Shown: positions 7,945-17,617 of the stretch, one piece after another
How positions within the stretch are numbered: position 1 is the first letter of the stretch
Layout of the letters: every line of letters starts with the position of its first letter
NCBI GenBank assembly: GCA_016744395.1
Contig: JADGEK010000002.1
Coordinates: 1-47,074, forward strand
Length of the DNA stretch: 47,074 nt
Reading direction: 5' to 3'
DNA from: Gammaproteobacteria bacterium
GTDB lineage: Bacteria > Pseudomonadota > Gammaproteobacteria > GRL18
Translations under genes and position numbers: made by a program
Notes under the pieces: model-generated
What the model saw: only the letters and a program-made list of their open reading frames with translations
Databases searched by the model: none
Told to the model about the DNA's origin: nothing

Positions 7945-9321
7945 TTATTGAGATGTCTTTCTGTTTCTCAGGTTATCTTTCGCCGTTCGTATGTGTTGTA
8001 CAATTGGAATGTTAGAGGGACAGGCATAGGTGCAAGCACCACATTCCACGCAATCCATGACATTGTATTTTTCCTGCATATCGTCAAATAATCTGGCCTT
8101 GCCTAACAAAGCCAGACGTGATGGATTCAAGAAATAGGGACAGGCTTCAAGACAACGGGCACAGCGAATACAGGGGTACTCACTGGGACGAGAAGTTTCT
8201 TTTTCAGTAAAAGCCAGAATGCCTGATGTGCCTTTGAGAATGGGGGCATCCAGATCGGCAATGGGACTGCCCATCATGGGACCACCACTGATCACTTCAC
8301 GAGTCTCATCTTTTAAACCACCCGCAAAATCCAGTACATCCCTGATGGGTGTGCCAATGGGCACAATCAGATTTGCAGGCTCATGAACACCAGGCCCGGC
8401 AAGAGTCACTATTCGTTCGATTAAAGGCATGCCATGCTCAAAATAATCAGCCAGTGCCACGATGGTGCCAACGTTATTCACTGCGATGCCAATATCACGG
8501 GGTAATTTACCTGCCGGCAGCTCTTTATCGTAGATACTTTTAATCAACATTTTTTCAGCGCCCTGTGGGTATTTTACTTCCAGGGGCACAATATCAATAG
8601 CCATATCGTCGGTCAGATATTTTTTCAATTGGCTGATGGATTCAGGCTTGTTTTTTTCAACACCAATGGCAACTCGTTTAGCACTTAATTGATGGCGTAA
8701 AATTTCACAGCCAAGCAACACGGCCTCAGGGCGTTCAACCATTAAGCGATGATCATTGGTCAAATAGGGTTCACATTCCGCACCATTCACCAGTAAATCC
8801 GTAATTTCCTGTTCTTCAGGAATGGAATATTTTACATGACTGGGAAAAGCTGCACCGCCCATACCAACAATACCAGACATTTGAACCGATTCAATGAACT
8901 GTCCAACATCCATATCACCTACGTCTATTGATGATTGGGCATGAGGGAATTGCTGGGTGGCATAGGGATCAGCCTCAATTTCAATGGCCATTCTAAATGA
9001 GCCATCGACATAGCGATGCATTCCCACATCTGAAATGGTTCCTGTCACAGGACTGTGTAAAGCGGTAGAGATAAATCCTTTTGGTTTGGCAATGAGTTCA
9101 CCACGCTGTACCCTGTCCCCTACTTTAACAATAGCTTCAGCAGGGATACCAATATGCTGACCAAGAGGCATGACATAACGTTTCATAAAGGGAACACGTT
9201 GTATCGGCAGGTCTTCTGTCTGCTCTTTATGGTGTGGCGGATGCACACCATGGGAGAAACCTCCCTTGATAAACAGATTGCCTATAGAAAACAGTCGGCC
9301 TAATGAAAAAGAATTGGACAT
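7945..9321 (-). CDS. rnfC: Rnf electron-transport complex subunit C (NADH-binding, Fe-S)
   Basis: 458 residues, the compact form without the long Ala/Lys/Gln-rich C-terminal tail found in E. coli RsxC. An N-terminal barrel-sandwich region includes GGFSHGVHPPHHK and HSPVTGTI. The central Nuo51-like nucleotide-binding region includes VGMGGAAFPSHVKYS, LLVNGAECEPYLT and PRDIGIAVNNVGT. Two [4Fe-4S] motifs follow: Cys384/387/390/394 (CIRCARCLEACP) and Cys424/427/430/434 (CVECGACTYACP). RnfC is the peripheral cytoplasmic subunit that exchanges electrons with NAD(H). The ATG at 9321 lies downstream of copy C of the palindromic repeat, 103 bases after the preceding gene, so it may be differentially expressed from the large gene upstream. 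Confidence 0.95.
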   Translation of the reverse strand: MSNSFSLGRLFSIGNLFIKGGFSHGVHPPHHKEQTEDLPIQRVPFMKRYVMPLGQHIGIPAEAIVKVGDRVQRGELIAKPKGFISTALHSPVTGTISDVGMHRYVDGSFRMAIEIEADPYATQQFPHAQSSIDVGDMDVGQFIESVQMSGIVGMGGAAFPSHVKYSIPEEQEITDLLVNGAECEPYLTNDHRLMVERPEAVLLGCEILRHQLSAKRVAIGVEKNKPESISQLKKYLTDDMAIDIVPLEVKYPQGAEKMLIKSIYDKELPAGKLPRDIGIAVNNVGTIVALADYFEHGMPLIERIVTLAGPGVHEPANLIVPIGTPIRDVLDFAGGLKDETREVISGGPMMGSPIADLDAPILKGTSGILAFTEKETSRPSEYPCIRCARCLEACPYFLNPSRLALLGKARLFDDMQEKYNVMDCVECGACTYACPSNIPIVQHIRTAKDNLRNRKTSQ

Positions 9322-9358
9322 TGTTGCGCTTTAATCCTGAATTTTGTTGATTTAGCTG

Positions 9359-9433
9359 CTTGTAAAACTACTTTAACTGCCCCTTCTTTAGAAGGGGGAA
9401 GCTAAAAGCTGTTTTACAAGTACCTCAATGTTT
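9359..9433 (-). repeat. Palindromic repeat copy C, at the end of the 1573-residue protein gene
   Basis: Nested inverted repeat: outer arms CTTGTAAAAC (9359-9368) and GTTTTACAAG (9411-9420) are exact complements. The inner hairpin CCCCTTC-TTTA-GAAGGGG (9380-9397) has a seven-pair stem. The element reaches over the stop codon of the large gene (stop at 9425-9427). Read on the minus strand it begins ATTGAGGTACTTGTAAAACA and continues GCTTTTAGCTTCCCCCTTCT, which closely matches plus-strand copy D at 14171. The large gene is therefore flanked by two oppositely oriented copies. Confidence 0.65.
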
Positions 9434-12400
9434 TTGTAAAAAGTTGGTATCGTAACCCGCCAGAGTTAATAACTGCTTACGGACTTTGGTATGTGTATCT
9501 GCTTCATAGGTGGCATTCACTTCAGCCACTTTGGCATCATAATCAGCGCGCAAGGCATCTAGCTCTGCTTGATGTTCCGCTCTTAGGCGTTCCTCAACAC
9601 ATTGCTCAACATATTCTGTAAACGGTGTTTCAATGCCTGCTAGTTCCAGCAATGTATGCCAAGCATTTTGCTGATCACCAATCATAGACGCAAACTCTTT
9701 ACTGACCGATGTTTTGACTGATTCCTCATCTTGATTCATCAAAACTATAAAAGGTGTTTTCTTATTTTGTTCAATCGTTGATAAGTTTAACCAATTCGAT
9801 AATTCCACAGGAGATGCTGCGTTCACCACCAACGATGAAAAATGCGATTGGAAGCGTTTTTCGTTAATTGCCCAATGAACAGGATTCATATCAAGCGTTT
9901 CAGTATTGTGTAAGGTCAAACGTGAGCCAAATACTCCCACTTGTTGAGGATTGTATCGAAACAATGGAAACATGCCACTTTGAACTGCAAGTTCTGCCTG
10001 TCGTAATGTCTGTTCGGGTGCAAAACCATGACGCTGAGGACTGGGTGTATGGATACAAAGAAGTCCCGCTGCATTATTATTTAATAACTCTTGAACACTT
10101 TGTTGAAAATGCGTATTTTCAGCAATTGAAGTTTGTGCTACATAAGCCTGCCGTTGTGACATTGCCATCATAGCCAGGTTATTTCGTGAATCAGAACGAC
10201 GATTAAGTTTATATTCCTGCAAACCTTCAGTGACCAGGCCAGCATCCAGTTCATTGAATACGACAATCTTTATGGGATAAGAAGAATTTAATAAGAGCGA
10301 AATTTGAGAAAAGCCATGCGTGCCCAGTAAATCATCGCCACCCACTAAAAATAATGGTGGGCATAAATGTTGTTCATCAGAAGTTAAATCAGACCAATCA
10401 AGATCATCCAGCTTTTCGGTATTTTTTGCATAGCGAGTATCGACGGTTGCTTTTGCTCGTCGCATCAGACTGACAGCAGATAAGACGTCTTTTATTTGGC
10501 CCTGAATTAAACCTGCAGCCACCTGTGCGCTTTCACCAGTGACATCAATATTCACAGGTACATGAAAAGGATTATTCGGGAAGGTGCCAGCCCAGCTGGC
10601 AATTGAACTGGACGTAATACACAGACTATAACGAGCACGCCCTATGCCATAATCACCTTCAGATAACCGCCAATGCAACTCGTTAAGCTCTAAGACTAAT
10701 TTAACCAGTTGGTGCGTTCTGACAGCATCAATAGAGCTCACATCCATTACTTGTGATGATTGCTCTAATAAAGCATTTAAATCCACCTGACGAGTTTTAA
10801 CATCAGAAAGTGTAGCAGATAAATGTTCCAGATTATCCGTAGGCAAAGCCTCAGACAAAGCTTTATTAATTTCCTGTTTCAATTCATTTCTCAGGCTGTC
10901 CAGCTCAGAAATAAACTGATGTAACAAGGGTTGTTGATGATACTCAGTCGCACTTAATAACTGGCGTATGGCAATTTTTTCACCTGATGCTAATTCACCG
11001 TGATCACCACCTGACAAAGCAAAGGCATTATAACGAGATAACATTAATGCAGCCCCTGCTGACATTGTTGATTCTTGTTCTTGCTTTTGGTCTGTAAGCA
11101 AACGTTGTATGGTTGCTGATGAAGTATCAGGCGTTTTCTGCCATATTTTCCATTGTTGTTTCAATTGATAACTTGAAGAGAGTGAATAATCATTGGCTTG
11201 AGTGAGTGCAGAAGTTTCATTTTTAGTAGCACACTGTTCGACACAAAGACCACAGCCTTTACAACTATCAGGGTTAATAATTAAACTGAATAGTTCACCT
11301 GAATCATTTTGCTTCTTTTCTTGCGTATAAAATAATGAATCGCTCACGACAATAGGCAAATCAGCAATTGCCAGGTGAGCTTTTTCAAAGTCAGCTTCAA
11401 TGTTTTGCATACGCTCTGCAGAAAAGCTTGAACGGCTCCGAAACCACTCAAATGCATCACTGACTATCTCACCCGCTTTATGAGTTTCAGTCTCATGATT
11501 ACGATAAAGCTTGGCAATTCGTGAAGCCAATTGGCCTGAAATTGGGCGTACAGCATCTGCACCAGTCATATTGATGCCCGTTTCAATTAATGCTTTTGGT
11601 GTAATAGCCACAACAGCAATTGCACTATCAGGACAATTTGACCAGCATTCACCACAGGCAGTACACTCTTCAGGATTGAAAATAGGTATACCATAATCCA
11701 TGCCATTAAGACTTTGGCGATGACGGGTCATAGTATTAAAAGTTGCCGATAAAGAAGGTATAGTACCTGTAGCCAGATACGGATCGGCTGTTAACTGGTC
11801 TGATTCACCCGCCTGTTCTAACACTCCCACCTGATCCCAAAAACGCGGTAAACTATCATATGCTTCTGTGGCCTGACCTAACATTTTTACCCTGTCAGGC
11901 ACTTCAGATTGAATAGGATGCTTACCTAATGAACTGGCATAAGCGGACAAGCTGAGTGAGTAGGAATGAGATTGATCAGTGGCTACACTTTCTCCTGTAT
12001 TTTCCAGGATGGCATTAAGTGATTCTTTAAAGGCTTCTGTTAAGGCATTTTTCTTTTCTTCCAACGTCGATGGAATTAATAATTCACGAATTGAAACCAC
12101 TTTTCGAGTCTTGATATTGAGTTGCTTGTTATTTAATAAACAGCCAATCAATGTACCAAGCATTTGTTCCCATTGAAGATCGATTTGATTGCTCTTAATC
12201 TTATAAAGAGTAATATTTTTTTCGTTGATTATTGTTTGACATTCATTTAATAAGCTTTCAGAAGAAAAAAACGATGAAGAGTGATTCTCACTAAAAATTA
12301 AAACACCATTTTCTGATAAGTTCTGACAGGCATCGACCATTGCTTGTTCATCAGCCGACACTGCAATAAAATAATTGGCCTGACTCGAACGACCGACATC

Positions 12401-14146
12401 ATAAGCTTTATTAGCATGGGTCACATAGTCAGTTTGCAGTATTGCCCACTGTTCCCAGGAAGACGATATGGCACTGCGTAAATAACCATTTTTTAGTTTA
12501 TGCATAGTGGCTGACAAATCCATCGCATAAGAAATTGTGCCTGAACCATCAAGTCGATGACTGACAGCAAAATTGATTGAATCTGTATCCACCGAAGACA
12601 AACAGGTTTTATCACCTTTTGCATTAATACCTAATTCATTAATTTGTGGGTAATAGCGCTCAAGAGAATCCAACATCACCTGACGTTTTGGATGCTGTTC
12701 TTTGGTTTTGCTGATAACCTTCTTTTCACCATATCTGTTGATACCAAAGCTGCTAACATCATAGGAGACAAAGGGCACACCCAGATACTTAGCACTGGCA
12801 GACAATGATTTATTTTTTATTTGAAGACAAAGTTCACGTAGATCATCAAGATTTAAAGCAGCACCACCTAAGCCATAAACGATTGAACGCAAAGCAGGGA
12901 AATCATTAATATTGCGAGCCAAAGAGTCATCGTTTTGTGTCACATACTTATGTATCACTGAACGAATTTCACGTAATAAAGGGGCATCATCCGCCAATGG
13001 AGCTATCATCCGTTCCAGAACAATTACTTGCTGAGTTGTGCATGTGTTTTTTTGTAAAATTTCGATTAAATGACTGCTATTAAAGGGACGTAAACTGTGT
13101 AAGCCAATCACACCTACATTGACTGTTGAAGCACTCTTTTTAAGGTTTTTTAAATAGCGGCTTAAGGTGTTAAGCGTTTCAATGGCACTGCCTTGAGCAA
13201 CAATAATGATATCGGCTTTTTTAAGAGCAAAGGTAGAAATGGAAGAGTATTTTCGGGCCGTCAATTGAGCGTATTGAGCAAAGGCTGATTCAAGAGTGCT
13301 TGCCACTAAATCTTCAAAATAGGTTTCTCTTGAAGCACTGCCCAAAGAATAAATGTCAGCACTTTGCATCGCACCCTGCAACACTGGTTTATCCAGGTCA
13401 TGCCACCTGTGCATGCGATTTCTTTGTTCTGAAAATAATTGTTTTTGTGCCACTGATGGTGATGAGATTATTTCATCGGCTCGACCAATAAATCGCTGTA
13501 CTAATTCAGCTGAGGGTAAACGTACATCTTGAGCCGCTAGAGCGGTTTCTGTGCCATCAATAACCACAATACCAGGCGTCAGAGTTAACTCGGCAACATG
13601 ACGAGCAATTAAGGTAAAATCAACCGCTTCTTGCACATTAGAGGCAAACAGTACAAAACAACCACTGTCCATAACTTGATGCAATGCTTCATGACCACTG
13701 CCAGTACTGTTACCCTGTGTCGCTGATAAACGATTATCAACGTGGATCACTAAAGGCAAACGTCTACCCACTGCCGTTAGTAATAAATCCTGACAAGAAG
13801 CAATATCATGGGCAGACAAAAAGACGGTACTTCTATGGCCTGCAAGACTGACTCCGATTGCAGAAGCCAGTGCGCCTCTGGGTGAATCGGCATATTGCAC
13901 ACTGAGTTTTTCATCAAAAAAATTATGACAAAGTCTTTCTTGTTCTGATAACCAGGCCAGTGCTGCGCCCTGCTCTAAAAATCCACCGCCTAATGCTGCC
14001 ACTTCCGTAATACAGGCTTCTGTCACAGCAATCGCCGTATTGCCATCAAGTACTGTTTCAACACCATCGGCCAGTTGACCTGCAAATTCCGGCGAACCAA
14101 AAATTTGACGGTAAAGACGAATTGCTGTTTCAGTAAGGTTTAGCAT
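9425..14146 (-). CDS. Giant PFOR-like protein with degenerate thiamine sites and two [4Fe-4S] clusters
   Basis: 1573 residues that follow the domain plan of pyruvate:ferredoxin oxidoreductase from end to end. DGNTAIAVTEACITEVAA (34-51) and PGIVVIDGTE (about 191-200) correspond to domain I. Two ferredoxin motifs follow at Cys828/831/834/838 and Cys962/965/968/972, preceded by IPIFNPEEC and LIINPDSC. A thiamine-domain-like C-terminus has NNLAMMAMSQRQAYVAQTS (1322-1340) and LAVQSGMFPLFRYNPQQ (1386-1402). Key catalytic features are absent: no YPITP-like motif, GDG replaced by GDD (1270-1272), no NTGGQ, and no CxxCGE cluster motif where the third [4Fe-4S] should be. It is therefore probably not a working 2-oxoacid oxidoreductase but an electron-transfer or scaffold subunit. 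It lies between rnfB and rnfC, and shares a C-terminal module with the 824-residue neighbour. Confidence 0.8.
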   Translation of the reverse strand: MLNLTETAIRLYRQIFGSPEFAGQLADGVETVLDGNTAIAVTEACITEVAALGGGFLEQGAALAWLSEQERLCHNFFDEKLSVQYADSPRGALASAIGVSLAGHRSTVFLSAHDIASCQDLLLTAVGRRLPLVIHVDNRLSATQGNSTGSGHEALHQVMDSGCFVLFASNVQEAVDFTLIARHVAELTLTPGIVVIDGTETALAAQDVRLPSAELVQRFIGRADEIISSPSVAQKQLFSEQRNRMHRWHDLDKPVLQGAMQSADIYSLGSASRETYFEDLVASTLESAFAQYAQLTARKYSSISTFALKKADIIIVAQGSAIETLNTLSRYLKNLKKSASTVNVGVIGLHSLRPFNSSHLIEILQKNTCTTQQVIVLERMIAPLADDAPLLREIRSVIHKYVTQNDDSLARNINDFPALRSIVYGLGGAALNLDDLRELCLQIKNKSLSASAKYLGVPFVSYDVSSFGINRYGEKKVISKTKEQHPKRQVMLDSLERYYPQINELGINAKGDKTCLSSVDTDSINFAVSHRLDGSGTISYAMDLSATMHKLKNGYLRSAISSSWEQWAILQTDYVTHANKAYDVGRSSQANYFIAVSADEQAMVDACQNLSENGVLIFSENHSSSFFSSESLLNECQTIINEKNITLYKIKSNQIDLQWEQMLGTLIGCLLNNKQLNIKTRKVVSIRELLIPSTLEEKKNALTEAFKESLNAILENTGESVATDQSHSYSLSLSAYASSLGKHPIQSEVPDRVKMLGQATEAYDSLPRFWDQVGVLEQAGESDQLTADPYLATGTIPSLSATFNTMTRHRQSLNGMDYGIPIFNPEECTACGECWSNCPDSAIAVVAITPKALIETGINMTGADAVRPISGQLASRIAKLYRNHETETHKAGEIVSDAFEWFRSRSSFSAERMQNIEADFEKAHLAIADLPIVVSDSLFYTQEKKQNDSGELFSLIINPDSCKGCGLCVEQCATKNETSALTQANDYSLSSSYQLKQQWKIWQKTPDTSSATIQRLLTDQKQEQESTMSAGAALMLSRYNAFALSGGDHGELASGEKIAIRQLLSATEYHQQPLLHQFISELDSLRNELKQEINKALSEALPTDNLEHLSATLSDVKTRQVDLNALLEQSSQVMDVSSIDAVRTHQLVKLVLELNELHWRLSEGDYGIGRARYSLCITSSSIASWAGTFPNNPFHVPVNIDVTGESAQVAAGLIQGQIKDVLSAVSLMRRAKATVDTRYAKNTEKLDDLDWSDLTSDEQHLCPPLFLVGGDDLLGTHGFSQISLLLNSSYPIKIVVFNELDAGLVTEGLQEYKLNRRSDSRNNLAMMAMSQRQAYVAQTSIAENTHFQQSVQELLNNNAAGLLCIHTPSPQRHGFAPEQTLRQAELAVQSGMFPLFRYNPQQVGVFGSRLTLHNTETLDMNPVHWAINEKRFQSHFSSLVVNAASPVELSNWLNLSTIEQNKKTPFIVLMNQDEESVKTSVSKEFASMIGDQQNAWHTLLELAGIETPFTEYVEQCVEERLRAEHQAELDALRADYDAKVAEVNATYEADTHTKVRKQLLTLAGYDTNFLQKH

Positions 14147-14170
14147 AAATTACTTTCTATTCTTTATCTA

Positions 14171-14232
14171 TTGAGGTACTTGCAAAATTGTTCTTAGCTT
14201 CCCCTTCTGAAAAAGGAGAAAGCTAAAAATGG
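14171..14232 (+). repeat. Palindromic repeat copy D, between rnfB and the 1573-residue protein gene
   Basis: TTAGCTTCCCCTTCT (14194-14208) pairs with AAGGAGAAAGCTAA (about 14213-14226), giving a hairpin in the 88-base gap. The preceding ATTGAGGTACTTGCAAAATT matches the minus strand of copy C, so copies C and D form an inverted pair around the large gene. The element sits in the transcript between rnfB and the giant gene. Confidence 0.6.
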
Positions 14233-14234
14233 GT

Positions 14235-15104
14235 TTATGTACGTGCTTTAAAGCGTTTTTCTTCATCCGATAATTCTGTAAACTGGTTTCCTTCCAGCCA
14301 TTGAATTGCATTCGTCGGGCAGCGGTCAATTGCTTTTTGGGTTGTCTTATCCGAGGTAAACAAGCCTGATGTATAGTCAACAACGGGTAATTCATTCACC
14401 ATAGCCATTAGTCCAACAGGTGCATCAGCCACACATTTAGCACAAGCGTCACAACCCGCACTGCAAAGTGCAGTCACACACTCCCCTTCTAATGGGATAT
14501 TACATTGCACATAAAGCTTTTCAGCTAATGGGCGTAATTCAAATAAATTCTTAGGACAAACATCTACACAGTCAGCACAAGCTGTACAATTATCAGTATC
14601 AACCACAGGCAAACCATTATCATTCATATGAATGACATTAAACGTACAGGCTACTTCACAGTCACCTAAGCCCAGACATCCCCAGGAACAACCTTTGCCA
14701 CCGCCAGAAATAACAGCCGCGGCACGACAACCTTCAAAGCCTTGATATTCTGCAATCTGAAAAGCCTGTCCCTTTCCACCTGCGCATTTCAGGCGTGCAA
14801 TATTTTTTTCCTGTTCACCGGCATCCACGCCAAGAAATTCTGATAAGCCATCAATATCATCTTCCGAAGCCACTGTACAACCACTGGGACTGACATCACC
14901 TGCAACCAGTTTTATCGCAAAGGGCAAGCAGCCTGGTTCGCCACAAGCACCACAATTTGTTCCTGGCAATAATTCTTCTGTTTCAGCAATTCTCGGATCT
15001 TCATCCACTTTTAGATAATGATAAGCAACGGCCAGAATCACTCCAAAGAGTAAACCCAGGCTGGTCATAATGACGGGTGCTGTAATAAAATCTGTTAAAT
15101 TCAT
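14235..15104 (-). CDS. rnfB: Rnf electron-transport complex subunit B, extended form with extra ferredoxin domains
   Basis: 289 residues, longer than the roughly 190-residue RsxB of E. coli. One N-terminal membrane helix (about 12-30) is followed by the four-Cys motif NCGACGEPGC with Cys51, Cys54, Cys59 and Cys76. Three further Cys groups follow: the GCSWGCLGLGDCEVAC type, CTACADCVDVCP, and CSAGCDACAKC plus a late CP. This pattern suits several [4Fe-4S] clusters. RnfB is the entry point for electrons from ferredoxin. The long form is typical of anaerobic bacteria such as clostridia, as I recall. It starts 10 bases after the 824-residue gene. Here it is separated from rnfC by the giant gene, an unusual order. 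Confidence 0.9.
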   Translation of the reverse strand: MNLTDFITAPVIMTSLGLLFGVILAVAYHYLKVDEDPRIAETEELLPGTNCGACGEPGCLPFAIKLVAGDVSPSGCTVASEDDIDGLSEFLGVDAGEQEKNIARLKCAGGKGQAFQIAEYQGFEGCRAAAVISGGGKGCSWGCLGLGDCEVACTFNVIHMNDNGLPVVDTDNCTACADCVDVCPKNLFELRPLAEKLYVQCNIPLEGECVTALCSAGCDACAKCVADAPVGLMAMVNELPVVDYTSGLFTSDKTTQKAIDRCPTNAIQWLEGNQFTELSDEEKRFKART

Positions 15105-15113
15105 AGCGAGTCT

Positions 15114-17588
15114 TTAGTTAAAGGTTTTCGCACGTTCAACCAGTTCATCAAGATCAGATTCACTTTCATCCCAGGGTTTCCCGGGGTGTATGCATTTCGA
15201 GGGACAAATTTCAGCGGCTTCAACCATCTGTAAAAAAGTCCCCGCACTTAAATCAGCAATAATTGCCTGATTTGAATCATTGTAAACAAACATTAACGGG
15301 TTCATATCAGTACAATCATTACAGGTCGTACATAGAGGTGAATCAATCCATGGTTCTTCAATGCTTTCTTCTAAAAGAGCTTCTTCCTCTTCAATCACCT
15401 CTTCCACTGTTTCAGATTCATCAGTCGACTCATTAATGGGATCATCTTTCACTGCAGGTGTTGAGGATGTGGGTCTAGCCACCGTACCACCTGCTGACAG
15501 GTCCATTCCCAGTAGCATATCAGTCAAACGGCCCATGACTTCAGAAGCCGTTTCTGTTCTGACTCGTTCCAGTTCCGCATCAAATTCTGCTTTAGCCTGT
15601 GCCACTTGTTTAGCAACTTCCATCTCGGCATCCGATTGAAAACGAATTTCAGCTTCTTCAATATAGCGACTGCGAATGCCTGCCATTTCCTGCAGAGTAT
15701 GCCAAAAATTTAATCGATCACGACAGGCATGAATTAATGCTCTGGAAACAACCAGTTTACGCAAGACATTGTCTTTATTAACACCCAAAACATAAGGTAT
15801 GGTATTTTCAATTTCATGCTCGGGCAATGACAGATAATCAGCAATAGGAATCAACTCATCTGAGTCAAAATCACTGGGAACAATACCAAAATGATGATTC
15901 AAACGTGGGATAAGTAAAGAATAGTCTGCGAAAGTAAACTCCAAATCAATTTCATTCGCTTCACCTTTTTCATTTTTATATGAAAATGTCTGTACAGGCC
16001 AGTCTTTATCATTTTGAGGGTTGCCACTAAAATCAACACGATCCGCGGCTGAATCTCCCGCACCAGGATCGACGGCGAAGAAGGGATGTGCCCTTCCTTC
16101 TAATGCTGCACCTGCCACTAGCCAGGCATTTAAATCTAATTTATCCTCATCATCCCGGATACCTACGTTTATCAGATGCAGACTCGTTCGAGTCGCATTT
16201 AATGCCGTGTTGAGGTGGGACAACAAATGATCATGACGTGCCGCTGAGGACTGAGACACAACCGCTTGTCGGTGACTGATACCCATATAGCCCAGTTCAG
16301 TACGATAACTTTGAAAAGGGTCATCGTCTTTGCCAATCCCTGGGTTATTATGGGCCTGTACACGGGCAATGATATTTACAGGACGTCCCGAGTTCAAAAG
16401 ATGAGAGAATGAAACCATGCTTTCATTCGCAAGCCGATCAGACGACTCTAAAACAATTACAGAAGGCACCAGTGTCAGTTCTTTTTTAGAAAAAGCTTCC
16501 CAGTTAAAATTATTAAACCAGGGATCATGAATATTTTCATCATACAGGTGATCAATTTCTAACTTTGCAATGCGTGCTGCGGCAAAAACTTTGGCTAACT
16601 GCTGAGCTTCCTGATCAAAGACTTCTGTTGCTCTTAAGCAAGGTTCCTCATGATGCTCAGTAGCAAAGCAAGTACTTTGGTTTAATACTTTATCAAGTGA
16701 GTAGTTAGCGTGAATAATATGAACTAAGACTTCTTTTTCTTTAAATTCTTGCAGGACAACCAAAGCATCCTGAATCCTCTGACGTCTTGAAGCAGACATT
16801 GAAACAGAACCAGTCGAATGTTTCACGATCTTAGATAATGATTCTGTATTAAAAAATTGATTCGATGATATATTTGATTTTAAAGCCTCTGACGATTTTG
16901 CTTCATCTTGCTTGGTGTTATCAACATCCAGTAAAGTTTGTAACTTCTGGGTGTATTGCACAGTATCATTTTTGAATTCATTTAGCTGAGGTATCACTTT
17001 AGAACGAATTAAGTGCATTAATAAATGCAAGGCAGGAAAACGCCCATAGGCTAAGAGCAAGCCACCTTCAGGTGTTGCATCAAGCAGTTTATCCATATCA
17101 TCCAGCAAACGTTCCTGATATGATTCATCGAGTTTTAAGTGATCAGTTAAAGCCTTGCAAGCATCCTGCATTAAGGTTTTAATCTCAACAGGGCCTTCAT
17201 TGGTATAAGTTGATTTACCTAAAAATCGTTCAATCCAGGGCAGATTATCTTTTAATACAAGTGCGCTGCCTTGATCGGGAGCAAAAGACTCAACGGCTTC
17301 TTGTAAAAATTCAGATAAAGGCTTTGCTAAATCATTATCTGACCCATCAAAAGAGACTGGAGTCAAATAAAGTGGATAGTCATAACGCAGATGCGATGCA
17401 TCACGATAGGCCGAAAGCAATGCAGGTAGATAATCATCGGTCAATGATTCCAATTGTTCTGCAGCCGTAGGGTTGCCCAAATGAAAATGGCGTAAAACAT
17501 GCATGATTTTCTGCAAATCAGCACTGTCCTTTTCGTCTGCAGATGAGACCATAGGCTGCATTGGTAACACACTTGTATTTGATGTCAT
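15114..17588 (-). CDS. 824-residue PFOR-derived protein fused to a C-terminal ferredoxin-like domain
   Basis: The central part resembles a very divergent PFOR thiamine domain without catalytic motifs: LGYMGISHRQAVVSQSSAAR and LNTALNATRTSLHLINVG match the corresponding MAMSQRQAYVAQTS...LLCIHTP region of the 1573-residue protein. NFWHTLQEMAGI...EEAEIRF followed by a charged helical stretch matches NAWHTLLELAGI...EERLRAEH in the same neighbour, so the two share a paralogous C-terminal module. An acidic linker (about 710-745) leads to a ferredoxin-like end with Cys753/756/759 and Cys795/799. About 400 N-terminal residues are not recognised; Cys are few. It lies 30 bases after korB and 10 before rnfB. 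A wiring subunit carrying electrons from KorAB to RnfB is the natural inference. Confidence 0.7.
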   Translation of the reverse strand: MTSNTSVLPMQPMVSSADEKDSADLQKIMHVLRHFHLGNPTAAEQLESLTDDYLPALLSAYRDASHLRYDYPLYLTPVSFDGSDNDLAKPLSEFLQEAVESFAPDQGSALVLKDNLPWIERFLGKSTYTNEGPVEIKTLMQDACKALTDHLKLDESYQERLLDDMDKLLDATPEGGLLLAYGRFPALHLLMHLIRSKVIPQLNEFKNDTVQYTQKLQTLLDVDNTKQDEAKSSEALKSNISSNQFFNTESLSKIVKHSTGSVSMSASRRQRIQDALVVLQEFKEKEVLVHIIHANYSLDKVLNQSTCFATEHHEEPCLRATEVFDQEAQQLAKVFAAARIAKLEIDHLYDENIHDPWFNNFNWEAFSKKELTLVPSVIVLESSDRLANESMVSFSHLLNSGRPVNIIARVQAHNNPGIGKDDDPFQSYRTELGYMGISHRQAVVSQSSAARHDHLLSHLNTALNATRTSLHLINVGIRDDEDKLDLNAWLVAGAALEGRAHPFFAVDPGAGDSAADRVDFSGNPQNDKDWPVQTFSYKNEKGEANEIDLEFTFADYSLLIPRLNHHFGIVPSDFDSDELIPIADYLSLPEHEIENTIPYVLGVNKDNVLRKLVVSRALIHACRDRLNFWHTLQEMAGIRSRYIEEAEIRFQSDAEMEVAKQVAQAKAEFDAELERVRTETASEVMGRLTDMLLGMDLSAGGTVARPTSSTPAVKDDPINESTDESETVEEVIEEEEALLEESIEEPWIDSPLCTTCNDCTDMNPLMFVYNDSNQAIIADLSAGTFLQMVEAAEICPSKCIHPGKPWDESESDLDELVERAKTFN

Positions 17589-17617
17589 ATCTTATCAGTA
17601 TTAATTCGTGTTCAGTC

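Noticed and set aside
9868..10173. 101-codon plus-strand frame inside the giant gene
   Set aside because: Antisense to a long, conserved reading frame with clear homology; no ribosome-binding site.
9425..17588. Functional pyruvate:ferredoxin oxidoreductase split over two genes
   Set aside because: Neither protein carries the thiamine GDG...N or YPITP motifs, so working PFOR activity is unlikely even in combination.
15114..17588. Degraded pseudogene
   Set aside because: The frame is 824 codons without interruption, has tight operon spacing and ends in a complete ferredoxin motif, so it appears maintained.
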